A DNA stretch of 64,000 bases from Acidocella sp. KAb 2-4. Its GTDB lineage: Bacteria; Pseudomonadota; Alphaproteobacteria; Acetobacterales; Acetobacteraceae. The stretch covers positions 186,001-250,000 of the forward strand of contig NZ_JAJDJU010000002.1 of assembly GCF_020567705.1 (NCBI RefSeq), in the 5' to 3' direction. Under the pieces are notes generated by a model that was not told where the DNA came from, ran no database searches, and saw only the letters and a list, made by a program, of their open reading frames with translations. The position numbers and the translations under genes were made by a program. Shown here in pieces: positions 55,642-64,000 of this stretch (position 1 is its first letter; the number at the start of each line of letters is the position of its first letter).

Positions 55642-57650
55642 GCCAGTCTCCGTGCGGGTTCGGTCCAGGGCGCGATCTGCGGCGGCGGGGCGGCGGGGAA
55701 CAGCACGCAGCGCAGGCCGGAGAGCATCATCAGCGCCGTCTTGTGGCTGTGCGGATCCTCCGCGAGCAGGGAGATGCTCTCATCGATCGCATCCTGCAAG
55801 GCGTGCGGCGCGGGGCGGCGCGGATCGGCGCGGTAATGCGCCGCCACGCCGGTGAACACCGCCTCGCAGGCCCGCCGCGCCGCCAGCGGCATGCGCCATA
55901 ATTCACGGTGCAGGCCGAGCATGTTCAGGCCCACGCGCAGGCTGCCGAGCAGGGCGCGCAAATTGGCGTCGCGATTGGCGGAGATGGCGGCGAGGCGCGG
56001 CACCATTAGCCCCAGCCGGTCCACGGTGATGCCGATCAACATGGCCGCATCCACGCCGCTGCGCCCCTCGGCGGCCTCCGCGATCTCGCGCCAGCTCGCC
56101 CGCGTCAGCCGTTCCGCGGTCCAGGCGGCGCCGAAGGAGCGGATCAGCCGCGTCATGACCAGGGCGCTGCCCAAGCCCATCAGCACCGCGATCGAGCTGT
56201 TGGCATAGGTGGCGAAGCCCGGCACATAGCCGTTTTCCACCGCCATTTGGGTGGCGCCGATGGCGCTGAGATTCATGCCCACGGCGAAGGTGCTCGGCCG
56301 CGAGATCATCAGCCCGATGATCATCCCGGCGGGCAGCAGCACGAGATAGAGTTCCTCGAAGCAGGTCACGCGCGGCAGCACCGCGAAGGAGTAAATGCCG
56401 ACGCAGATCAGCGCGAGGGACGAGCTGCGCACCATGCCGGCGATGGCAGGGGCCGGATTATCCTGCGCGGCGAAGAAGGAGCAGGCCACCGCGACCATGA
56501 TCGCCGCCCCCGCCCCGGTGGGCCAGGCGGTGAAGATCCATAGCGCGCAGACCAGCAGCACCGAGGTTGCCGCCGCGAGCCCGGAGAGCGCCGCCAACAT
56601 ATGGTCGCGGTTATGCACCACGACGGCGACGAAGTCGCGCTCCAGTTGGCCCTCTGGCGGCGGCTCGCCATGCAGGATGTGCTGTCGGATCTCGCGGGAA
56701 TGCTTGGCGAGGCTCACAAGCTCCTCCAGCCGCAGCGCTAGGCTGGCGCGCAGAAGGCCTGGCCAGTCATGCTCGGCCTCCTCCAGCGCCACGATCTCGG
56801 CCAGTAGCGCGTCGGCCTCTTCCGGGGTGCCGCCATGCATCCAGGCCACGGTCCGGTCCAGCGCGTGCTGCAAGCCTGGGGTAATCCCGCTCAGGCGGTA
56901 GAGCTGCGCCACGCGGTCGCCGATCGAGCTGAGAATCGGCAGCAGGCTGATCAGATAGACCCGCAGACGCGAAACATAGGGCACCGAATCCCGCAGATGC
57001 GAGGTGTCATAGGCCAGCAGGTCGATCATCGCCGAGGTGTCGATGGCCTCGAAGGCCAAATGCGCGCGCCCGTCACGCGCGGCGGCGCTGTCATCGTGCC
57101 CGCTCAGCGCCGCCACGGCCCAGTTCACCGCCGGCTTGGTCCACCCCGCCATGCGCCGCGCCAGCACCGGCCCGAGCGGGCGCGGGAACACCAGCAGCCC
57201 AAACGCGGTGGTGCAGGTGATGCCGATGGAGATCTCCTCGACGCGGGTCAGCGCCGTCTGGAAAATATGCTGCGGCGCGGTCACGGAGGGAAAGCCGATG
57301 ATGCCCGCGGTGTATCCCGCCAGCATGAAGGTATAGGCGCGCGGTGAGCGGTCGAGCAGCGAGAAATACAGGCACATCCCCAGCCAAAGCGCCAGGGCGA
57401 GGCTGAGCAGCGCCGGCGCGTTGACGAGGTTGGGCACCATCGCCACCGCCGCCGTGCCGCCGATGGCGGTGCCGCCAAGCCGGTACAGCGCCTTCGAACG
57501 CATCGCCCCGCTAAACGGCTGCGCGACGATGAAGGCCGTGGCCATTGCCCAATAAGGATTGTCGAGCCCCAGCCACAGCGACAGATACAGCGCCGCCATG
57601 GCGCCGGTGAACGTCTTGAAGGCAAACAGGAGCTCGTCCGGTTTCGGCAT
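55638..57650 (-). CDS. FUSC-family permease, AaeB-like efflux protein
   Basis: A 670-residue inner-membrane protein with two blocks of about five to six helices (about 1-160 and 350-500). They flank a cytosolic helical region, as in AaeB/YccS-type FUSC proteins. Motifs include the N-terminal FKTFTGAMAALYLSLWLGLDNPYWAMATAFIVAQPFSGAMRSKALYRLGGTAIG and the repeat in the second half. It probably exports hydroxylated aromatic carboxylic acids, the known AaeB substrates. The start is taken at ATG 57650. The longer frame (to 57701 or 57875) runs through an AT-rich promoter-like stretch. Confidence 0.88.
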   Translation of the reverse strand: MPKPDELLFAFKTFTGAMAALYLSLWLGLDNPYWAMATAFIVAQPFSGAMRSKALYRLGGTAIGGTAAVAMVPNLVNAPALLSLALALWLGMCLYFSLLDRSPRAYTFMLAGYTAGIIGFPSVTAPQHIFQTALTRVEEISIGITCTTAFGLLVFPRPLGPVLARRMAGWTKPAVNWAVAALSGHDDSAAARDGRAHLAFEAIDTSAMIDLLAYDTSHLRDSVPYVSRLRVYLISLLPILSSIGDRVAQLYRLSGITPGLQHALDRTVAWMHGGTPEEADALLAEIVALEEAEHDWPGLLRASLALRLEELVSLAKHSREIRQHILHGEPPPEGQLERDFVAVVVHNRDHMLAALSGLAAATSVLLVCALWIFTAWPTGAGAAIMVAVACSFFAAQDNPAPAIAGMVRSSSLALICVGIYSFAVLPRVTCFEELYLVLLPAGMIIGLMISRPSTFAVGMNLSAIGATQMAVENGYVPGFATYANSSIAVLMGLGSALVMTRLIRSFGAAWTAERLTRASWREIAEAAEGRSGVDAAMLIGITVDRLGLMVPRLAAISANRDANLRALLGSLRVGLNMLGLHRELWRMPLAARRACEAVFTGVAAHYRADPRRPAPHALQDAIDESISLLAEDPHSHKTALMMLSGLRCVLFPAAPPPQIAPWTEPARRLA

Positions 57651-57747
57651 GCCCGCTACAAACAGTAAGCTATGGCAGGTTAATAGACATAATATTCGCA
57701 TTCCGGCCTTGCGCGCATCGCGCCTTGCGCCGGTTATATAAGCACAT

Positions 57748-58884
57748 TCATGCGCGGTGCGCAGCGATCGCCAAGGCTGTTCCTCGCCCCAGACGGCGAA
57801 ATTGGCGTTGCAGCGGCTGGTCGTACCAGAAAGTGACGGCGGCGGCGGCGAGATAAAGCGTGAGCAGGCCGACAAAACTCAGCCCGTATAGGTCTAATAG
57901 GGACAGTTTCAGGGCGCGATTGAACTGGTCCCACGCCAAGAGCAGGGGGGCGTGCAGGATATAAAGCGGGTAGGAGAGCGCGCCGGCCCGTTCCGCCCAG
58001 CGCCCCAGGCGCAGCCAGCCATGGCGCTCAAGTCCCGCCAGCCCTAGCAGTAACATGGCAAGACCGCAGGCCATGAGCGGAACCTGCGTGCCCGGCGCTC
58101 CGTATTGATCGCCCCAGCCGAGCCGCGACAGCATGACCAGGGAGAGGACGGCGCCGGCGCCGGTGAGCGCCGTGCTGACCACCGCGCCGGCGCCGCGTAG
58201 CCGCGCGAAGCCATATCCAGCCGCCAGCCCGGCGAAGAAATAGATGTCCATGAAGCTGGTGAAACGGTCGCCATAGCGGGTTGCCAGTTCATTAACGAGG
58301 AAGGGCGGTGGCAGGTGCAACAGCGCCAGCGCCAGCGCCGGACCCGGGGCCCAGCGCCACAAGGTGAGAAGGATCCACGCCGCCAGGAGTGGCCGGCCGA
58401 GCCATGGCAGCAGGCACAAGCCGAATATCGTGTAGAACGCTATTTCGTAGCGCAGCGACCAGGCGGGGGCGATGAAATCACCGTCATGCCACGGCGACAG
58501 GGTAAAAAGTTGCAAGCTGAACGCCGGTGTGAGGAAGCCGCTCAGGTAATGGATCGGGATCACCAGCGCCAGCCAATAGCTGGGGTAGATGCGGCAGGCG
58601 CGGCGCCACCAGAAGCGAAGCGGCGCGGTCAGGCGGCCGAAATCGCCCAGATGCGCGCTGGCCATGACAAAGCCGCTCAGGACAAAGAAATATTGCACGC
58701 CGATCGCGCCAGGCGCATGCCAGCCGGCGAACACAGTTTGCCCGGCATGGGCGGCGTGTGTATTTACATCGGGCAGCCAGTGGGTGAGCACGACAATGGA
58801 TGCCGCCAGAAACCGCCCCAACTCCAGCGTACCCAGCTTGGCGCTGGGGGCAGCGGCAGGGCGGGAGGTTGCGTGCGGCATCAT
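57748..58884 (-). CDS. Acyltransferase family 3 (OafA-like) membrane protein
   Basis: A 378-residue membrane acyltransferase with about ten hydrophobic helices. It begins LGTLELGRFLAASIVVLTHWLPDV, where the conserved His sits in TM1, followed by GVQYFFVLSGFVM and RFWWRRACRIYPSYWLAL. Such proteins O-acetylate or otherwise acylate surface polysaccharides. The start is uncertain; ATG 58884 is chosen next to the conserved part, with ATG 58902 as an alternative and no clear Shine-Dalgarno for either. It is divergent from the sirtuin gene with about 64 bases between. Confidence 0.82.
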   Translation of the reverse strand: MMPHATSRPAAAPSAKLGTLELGRFLAASIVVLTHWLPDVNTHAAHAGQTVFAGWHAPGAIGVQYFFVLSGFVMASAHLGDFGRLTAPLRFWWRRACRIYPSYWLALVIPIHYLSGFLTPAFSLQLFTLSPWHDGDFIAPAWSLRYEIAFYTIFGLCLLPWLGRPLLAAWILLTLWRWAPGPALALALLHLPPPFLVNELATRYGDRFTSFMDIYFFAGLAAGYGFARLRGAGAVVSTALTGAGAVLSLVMLSRLGWGDQYGAPGTQVPLMACGLAMLLLGLAGLERHGWLRLGRWAERAGALSYPLYILHAPLLLAWDQFNRALKLSLLDLYGLSFVGLLTLYLAAAAVTFWYDQPLQRQFRRLGRGTALAIAAHRA

Positions 58885-58948
58885 GCCGCAGGTTCTTGAC
58901 ATAAAGCCTGGCGCCAGACCAGAGCCGGGCACAGGCCAAGGAGGACGC

Positions 58949-59668
58949 ATGATCCGGCGCAATCTCGTGGTGTTGACGGGGGCGGGCATCTCCGCCGAAT
59001 CAGGGATCTCCACCTTCCGCGATGCTGGCGGGCTGTGGGAGAATCACCGGCTGGAGGATGTCGCCACGCCCGAAGGCTTCGAGGCCGACCCGGACCTTGT
59101 GCACCGGTTCTACAATGCCCGTCGCGCTCAGCTGCACCAAGTGGCGCCCAATGCGGCGCATTTCGCGCTGGCGGCGCTGGAGCGCGCCTGGGCCGGGCGC
59201 GGTGATTTCCTGCTGGTCACGCAAAATGTCGACGATCTGCACGAGCGCGCGGGCAGCGCGCGGCTGCTGCACATGCATGGTGAATTGCGCCGCCTACGCT
59301 GCGCGGCCTGCGGCCATACCCACCGGCACGAGGATGAGGCGGGAGCGCATCTCGCCTGCCCCGCCTGTGGCGAGGAGGGGGGGATGCGGCCCGATATCGT
59401 ATGGTTCGGCGAGATCCCCTACCACATGGATGATATTGCGGCGGCGCTGGATGTCGCCGATATCTTTTGCGCCATCGGCACGTCGGGCCTCGTTTACCCG
59501 GCGGCGGGGTTCGCGGCCGAGGCGCGGCATAACGGGCGCGGATGCACGCTGATCGAGATCAACCCCAACCCCACCGGGGCGGCGGTGTTCGACCATGTAA
59601 TCGCCGCCCCGGCGACGCGCGGCGTGGCGGATTTTCTGCGGTTTCTGGATTTGGAGGAGGACGCATGA
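58949..59668 (+). CDS. cobB: NAD-dependent protein deacylase (sirtuin, CobB-like)
   Basis: A 239-residue sirtuin. It has the NAD-binding GAGISAESGISTFR, TQNVDDLHERAG and the catalytic His in HMHGELRRLRC. A four-Cys zinc site follows (CAACGHTH...CPACGEE), then RPDIVWFGEIPY, GTSGLVYPAAGF and INPNPTGA. It lacks the N-terminal extension of E. coli CobB. It removes acetyl or other acyl groups from lysines, for example from acetyl-CoA synthetase. AAGGAGG lies 4 bases ahead of the ATG. The stop overlaps the start of the small secreted protein (ATGA). Confidence 0.94.
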   Translation: MIRRNLVVLTGAGISAESGISTFRDAGGLWENHRLEDVATPEGFEADPDLVHRFYNARRAQLHQVAPNAAHFALAALERAWAGRGDFLLVTQNVDDLHERAGSARLLHMHGELRRLRCAACGHTHRHEDEAGAHLACPACGEEGGMRPDIVWFGEIPYHMDDIAAALDVADIFCAIGTSGLVYPAAGFAAEARHNGRGCTLIEINPNPTGAAVFDHVIAAPATRGVADFLRFLDLEEDA

Positions 59669-59946
59669 AACGGGCCTTGTTGATATTGGCGGTGCTGCTG
59701 GCCCCGATGGCAGCGGCGGCGCAGCCGCAGCCGGTTTGCCGCGCCGACAGGCTGATCCAGGCCAATGGCCGGTATCTGCAAACCCAGACCGGGCATTGGT
59801 ACAAGCTCTATCCGGGACAGGGCTGGCGGACCGCGCTATGGCTGCCGCAGGACAGGCTGAATATCTGCTGGATCGGCGCGAATGCCTACCGGATCACCGA
59901 TCTGTCCATGCGGAACCAGTCAGTCCAGGCGCTGGACCTGAACTGA
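59665..59946 (+). CDS. Small exported protein of unknown function
   Basis: 93 residues with a clear Sec signal peptide (MKRALLILAVLLAPMAAAAQ, cleavage after AAA). The mature part is about 73 residues with two cysteines (QPVCRAD, NICWIG) that could form a disulfide, and Trp/Tyr-rich strands (TGHWYKLYPGQGWRTALWLP). I recognise no family. It is translationally coupled to cobB by an ATGA overlap with GGAGG upstream. The coupling of a cytosolic deacylase with an exported protein has no obvious explanation. Confidence 0.7.
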   Translation: MKRALLILAVLLAPMAAAAQPQPVCRADRLIQANGRYLQTQTGHWYKLYPGQGWRTALWLPQDRLNICWIGANAYRITDLSMRNQSVQALDLN

Positions 59947-59962
59947 CTGGGCGCGGCGTGGC

Positions 59963-60376
59963 TTAGACGGCGCTTTCGATCAGCGGCATGGCCATGCGCG
60001 ACTTGGCGAGCACCATGCCGATATTGGCGGTGTTGCGGCAGACGAACACGCCCACGTAATCCTGGTACTTCTTGCCTCGCATGAAGACATGGATCGCGTT
60101 GTCGGAGTTGACGATATATTCCTGGAAGTAGTGGCGCGCGGTGTCGACGCCGCGGGCGCGCTTCCACAATGTCTCGACGGTGGCGACATTTGGCCCCTGG
60201 AACAAATCGGCCGTGGCGGCGGCAACCAGATCGATCACCTCGCGCGGATGCGAGTCCACGGTCTTGATGCTGAGCAGAAAGCCCGAGCCGACATCGACAT
60301 AGCCGGCGGCCATGCATTCAGGGATCGTCGCGATGGCCTTGGCGACGGCGGCATCGAGATCGGAAGTGGTATTCAT
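59963..60376 (-). CDS. Small protein, probable roadblock/LC7-like fold
   Basis: 137 residues without membrane helices or signal. The alternation of strands and helices fits a roadblock/LC7 domain: CMAAGYVDVGSGFLLSI as the first hairpin, DLVAAATADLFQG as a helix, then YIVNSDNAIHVFMRGKKYQDYVGVFVCRNTANIGMVLAK. Such domains dimerise and regulate small GTPases or scaffolds. The assignment is by eye and moderate. It lies 99 bases downstream of the ABC-phosphatase fusion on the same strand and may be its partner. The ATG at 60376 is preferred over an upstream in-frame start at 60403. Confidence 0.55.
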   Translation of the reverse strand: MNTTSDLDAAVAKAIATIPECMAAGYVDVGSGFLLSIKTVDSHPREVIDLVAAATADLFQGPNVATVETLWKRARGVDTARHYFQEYIVNSDNAIHVFMRGKKYQDYVGVFVCRNTANIGMVLAKSRMAMPLIESAV

Positions 60377-60475
60377 GTAGGGTGTACTCCGTGGAAAAGC
60401 CAAAATGAAAGATCGGGTGGCGGTGGCCGCTCCCGGTCCCTCGGCGGATTGTCCCCAGGTATCGTTTGTTTTTGA

Positions 60476-62503
60476 TTATGTCGGGTTGGGCGCGTCGGCG
60501 GCGCGGTCGCGCAGCAAAGCCTGTTCCTGCTGCACCTCATACTCCATGAGGAAATCCTCCTGGTCGTCGGATTGCACGAACTGGCGGTTGAAGCGGCGGA
60601 TCTGGTTCAGCGCCATCTGCGCCGAGAGGCCTTTCTCCTTGACCAGATAAGCCGCCAGGATGGTGCCGGTGCGGCCGAGCCCGGCCAGGCAATGCACGGC
60701 CAGAACCTTACCGGCGTCGAGCAGCTCGCGCATGTGCGTCACCAGCAAATCCATCTCCGCCGGGGTCGGGGCTTTGCGGTCGGCGATCGGCAGGTGCACG
60801 TTGTTGAGCCCGTGCCGGGTCAGGGCGTCCTGCGGGAAGTCCTTCTCGGTCAGGGTGATCAGCGTGGTCACGCCGACATTCTTGAGCAGGTCGAGATCGT
60901 AATCGACATCGGCCGAGACGCCGGGCATCGGGGTCGCGGCCAAGCGGCCCTCCTCGATCCAGACAAAGCCGCGCGGGCCGGAGGAGGCGCCGGGGTAGCG
61001 CGTCACCGCCACCCGCTCGGGCTCCTGATAGGCCGGGGCGGGGGCTTTGAGCGGGGCGGAGACCGGCTCCGGCGCGGGCGCGCTGGCGGCCTCGGCGTCA
61101 TCCTCGGGCGCCAGGGCGGCGCGGATCTCGGATTTGATCGCCGCCATCGCCTCGGCTGAGAGGGGCGGCGGCGGCTCGACATGCTCGGCCAGGGTCTCGG
61201 CCGGGGCGCCGGGCGCGGGCAGGGCGACGCTGCCCGTGGCCACGAATTGCGCCACCACTTGGTTGGCGTTGCCGGTGAAGAACGCCTCGGTCGGCGCCTG
61301 TGCTTGCACCCGCCCGCCCGCCAGCAGGATGATGTTGCCGGCGATCCGCCGCGCCTGTTTCTGGTTGTGCAGCACCACCAGCAGCGCGCCATGCGCGCCC
61401 AGCGTCTGCAACAGATCGAGCACGGTTTCGGCGCCCGCGTCGTCCAGCCCCGCGGTCGGCTCGTCGATCATCAGCAGCGCCGATTCCGCCGCCGCCTCGC
61501 GCAGGATGGTGACGACACGCTGCGTCAGCGTATCCAGCTCCATGAATGGCAGGTCGAGCTTGTCGATCAGCCACGCCGTCCCGGCTTGGCGCAGCCATTG
61601 GCAGGCCCAGTCGCGCTGTTCGGCGTCGGAAACGCCCTCCATGCGGTCTCGGACATGGAACAGCAGGCTGTCCAGCGCCGAGCGCTGGGTGAGCTGGATG
61701 CGCTGCGCCACCAAGAGCGGATGATGCGCCGCGCTCACCGGCTCGCCCTTGAAGCGGGCCTCGCCCCAGCTCTTGAACAGGGCGTTTTGCGTGTAGATCG
61801 CGGCCAGGGCGCGCAGCAGCGTGGATTTGCCGGTGCCAACCGGGCCCATCAACACGGTGATGCCCTGGGCCGGGATCTCTAGCGAGACATTGTCGAGGAT
61901 CACCTTGTCGCCGAAGCCGACGCCGAACCCGGCGCAGGAGACGATCGGCGCCGCGGCCTGGGGCGCAGGGGGCGGCTCGGGCGCTGCCGTTATGATGGGT
62001 TCGGGCGCTGGCGCCGGGGGTTCGGGCTCAGCCGCTGCCGCGGCGGGCGGGGGTGCCGGTTCTGGCAAGGTGTCGGACGCGGGGACAATCTCAACCGGTG
62101 CCGGCTCGGGTTCCGGCGCCGGCGGGGCGGGGTGCAGCGTGAGCGGTTCAGCCTCGCCCTCCTCCGGCGTGAGCGGCTCCGGGGCGAGGTTCAGATAGTT
62201 GAGGATTCCACTCTCCGCCGCGGGGGCGGGCGGCAGATAAACGGGATCAGCGTGCCGCGCCCGGCCAAAGCTCGGCTCACTCGCCGGCTCCAGATTCAGC
62301 GCGGCGGGCTCCGCGGCGTCAGGGGCGGGGGAGACGAAATGCAGTTCCTCGCCGCTGGTGCGCTGCGAGAAAATTGAGGTGTCGATCGGCCTCTCGTCGC
62401 GCCGGCGCTGGCGCGCCCGGCGGGCGAGATCCGCCAGCAGCAGCAGGAGCGCAAGACCAATGACCCCAAGGCCGACATAGAGAAGCTGTATTTCGCCTTT
62501 CAA
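60476..62503 (-). CDS. Membrane-anchored fusion of an ABC ATPase domain and a dual-specificity protein phosphatase
   Basis: 675 residues in four parts. Residues 7-25 are one transmembrane helix. Residues 40-185 are a Pro/Ala/Glu-rich disordered linker. Residues 187-425 are an ABC nucleotide-binding domain with Walker A GPVGTGKST (220-228), Walker B LLMIDEPTAGLD (Glu348) and the switch His379. The LSGGQ signature is not recognisable (LDTLTQRVVTI instead). Residues 505-660 are a cysteine-dependent phosphatase with general acid Asp575 (PIADRKAPT) and the P-loop HCLAGLGRT (Cys605, Arg611). The ATPase is nearest PstB-like domains. The start is TTG 62503. No ABC permease is adjacent. Function unknown; a membrane-tethered nucleotide-controlled phosphatase is plausible. 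Confidence 0.85.
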   Translation of the reverse strand: MKGEIQLLYVGLGVIGLALLLLLADLARRARQRRRDERPIDTSIFSQRTSGEELHFVSPAPDAAEPAALNLEPASEPSFGRARHADPVYLPPAPAAESGILNYLNLAPEPLTPEEGEAEPLTLHPAPPAPEPEPAPVEIVPASDTLPEPAPPPAAAAAEPEPPAPAPEPIITAAPEPPPAPQAAAPIVSCAGFGVGFGDKVILDNVSLEIPAQGITVLMGPVGTGKSTLLRALAAIYTQNALFKSWGEARFKGEPVSAAHHPLLVAQRIQLTQRSALDSLLFHVRDRMEGVSDAEQRDWACQWLRQAGTAWLIDKLDLPFMELDTLTQRVVTILREAAAESALLMIDEPTAGLDDAGAETVLDLLQTLGAHGALLVVLHNQKQARRIAGNIILLAGGRVQAQAPTEAFFTGNANQVVAQFVATGSVALPAPGAPAETLAEHVEPPPPLSAEAMAAIKSEIRAALAPEDDAEAASAPAPEPVSAPLKAPAPAYQEPERVAVTRYPGASSGPRGFVWIEEGRLAATPMPGVSADVDYDLDLLKNVGVTTLITLTEKDFPQDALTRHGLNNVHLPIADRKAPTPAEMDLLVTHMRELLDAGKVLAVHCLAGLGRTGTILAAYLVKEKGLSAQMALNQIRRFNRQFVQSDDQEDFLMEYEVQQEQALLRDRAADAPNPT

Positions 62504-62855
62504 AACCCGACATCCCTGTGTTGCCGGGCCGTTCTGGCAGGCTGGCTTGGTCTCTCAACAGATACCCCGCCAGGCCCGCCATATGCCCGAAATTGGAGGG
62601 TTTGCGCGCCTGCCTTGGAATAGACCTCTGGCGGCTCGCCCGTTATGCGGGACGCTAACCGGTCTGCATCTTTTTGAGAAGATGAATTGCGGCGGAATAA
62701 ACATTAAGTTACTGGAAAGTAATAAATTTCCGCGCCGGAATGTACAGAAATGCACACTGAGCGTAGTGTTTGTCTAATTATTGGAGCGGAGTTTGCCGGG
62801 CAATAAAAGTGAGTCGCGAGTCACAGTGCCAAGCATCCAGGAACAGTGTCGGAGG
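62504..62855. other. Intergenic region upstream of the ABC-phosphatase fusion
   Basis: 352 bases without a credible gene lie between the fusion gene and tRNA-Ser, both on the minus strand. A marked AT-rich island at about 62690-62740 contains TTACT-GGAA-AGTAA (perfect 5-bp inverted repeat) and probably the promoter of the fusion gene. A direct repeat GAGTC-GC-GAGTC lies at about 62812-62823. I see no recognisable RNA element. Confidence 0.4.
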
Positions 62856-62946
62856 TGGCGGAGAGACAGGGATTCGAACCCTGGGTACGCTATTAACGTA
62901 CACACGCTTTCCAAGCGTGCGCCTTAAGCCGCTCGGCCATCTCTCC
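62856..62946 (-). tRNA. tRNA-Ser (anticodon GGA)
   Basis: 91 nt including encoded CCA (62856-62858). The acceptor stem is GGAGAGA / TCTCTCC with discriminator G. The anticodon stem-loop CGCTTGGAAAGCG gives anticodon GGA. It has the long variable arm expected of tRNA-Ser (GTACGTTAATAGCGTAC-like stem) and T-arm CAGGGTTCGAATCCCTG. Confidence 0.97.
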
Positions 62947-63008
62947 ATCCGGCGTGGGGGCAGTCTCTAGCGAAAGACGGCGCCGCTGCCAAGCCCTACT
63001 TGCCGGTC

Positions 63009-64000
<992 letters not shown>

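Noticed and set aside
57651-57875. Longer N-terminus of the FUSC permease with a signal-like MRILCLLTCHSLLF stretch
   Set aside because: This stretch is AT-rich, lacks a ribosome binding site, and contains promoter-like sequence; FUSC homologues begin at the PKPDELLFAFKTF segment.

Overview
The window is a GC-rich chromosomal segment of an alphaproteobacterium, most likely of the Rhodospirillales/Acetobacteraceae type. The evidence is a circularly permuted two-piece ssrA gene, a dusB-ntrB-ntrC-ntrY-ntrX operon, an RNase E with a large acidic insertion in its S1 domain, ThyX instead of ThyA, and the neighbourhood mutY / dciA-like / dsbA-like / smc. The placement rests on gene order and protein family types read by eye, not on a database search. 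No prophage, insertion sequence or CRISPR array is visible; the only clearly broken gene is a sulfotransferase.

Layout. 1-6336: smc (3' end outside the window), a DsbA-like oxidoreductase, a DUF721/DciA-like protein, mutY and an M19 dipeptidase. 6333-10328: two small membrane/stress proteins, then an htrA-like protease with an OmpR-type response regulator and sensor kinase. 10331-17668: the nitrogen-regulation operon dusB-ntrBC-ntrYX on the minus strand. 17784-19795: ispF, a likely small RNA with an excellent terminator, tmRNA, thyX. 19802-25315: broken sulfotransferase, GcvR-like ACT protein, Bax-inhibitor-1 protein, RNase E and its long leader. 25316-31899: a glycosyltransferase carrying a discoidin-like domain, malate synthase G, two membrane proteins, and a NagA-MurQ fusion. 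31913-36138: tRNA-Thr, tRNA-Ala, ohr, an aminotransferase, lpdA, pdxJ. 36210-46657: a surface-polysaccharide locus (flippase, polyprenyl-type GT2, GT87-like enzyme, NeuB-like protein, ThDP enzyme, rfbF, rfbG, rfbH, SDR). 46630-52664: speE, speD and the glycine cleavage operon gcvT-gcvH-gcvP behind a tandem glycine riboswitch. 52790-64000: a solitary polar-amino-acid ABC ATPase, a CbpA-like DnaJ protein, an aaeB-aaeX-aaeA-type efflux operon, an acyltransferase, a sirtuin plus small secreted protein, a roadblock-like protein, a remarkable ABC-ATPase/dual-specificity-phosphatase fusion, tRNA-Ser and the 3' part of lepA.

How the genes work together. The polysaccharide locus encodes nearly all steps from glucose-1-phosphate to a CDP-linked branched 3,6-dideoxyhexose of the yersiniose kind (cytidylyltransferase, 4,6-dehydratase, E1 dehydrase, pyruvate-dependent two-carbon transferase, reductase). 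The E3 reductase partner of E1 is not in the window, and a NeuB-like gene of unknown role is built into the operon. NagA-MurQ joins two consecutive peptidoglycan-recycling steps in one chain. The gcv operon, its riboswitch, the GcvR-like protein and lpdA (L protein) together cover glycine cleavage.

The strongest candidates for undescribed biology are the membrane-anchored ABC-NBD/phosphatase fusion with its roadblock-like neighbour, the NagA-MurQ fusion placed 13 bases behind a tRNA, the small RNA with Shine-Dalgarno-complementary motifs convergent with ssrA, and a third glycine-aptamer-like half-motif upstream of the tandem riboswitch.
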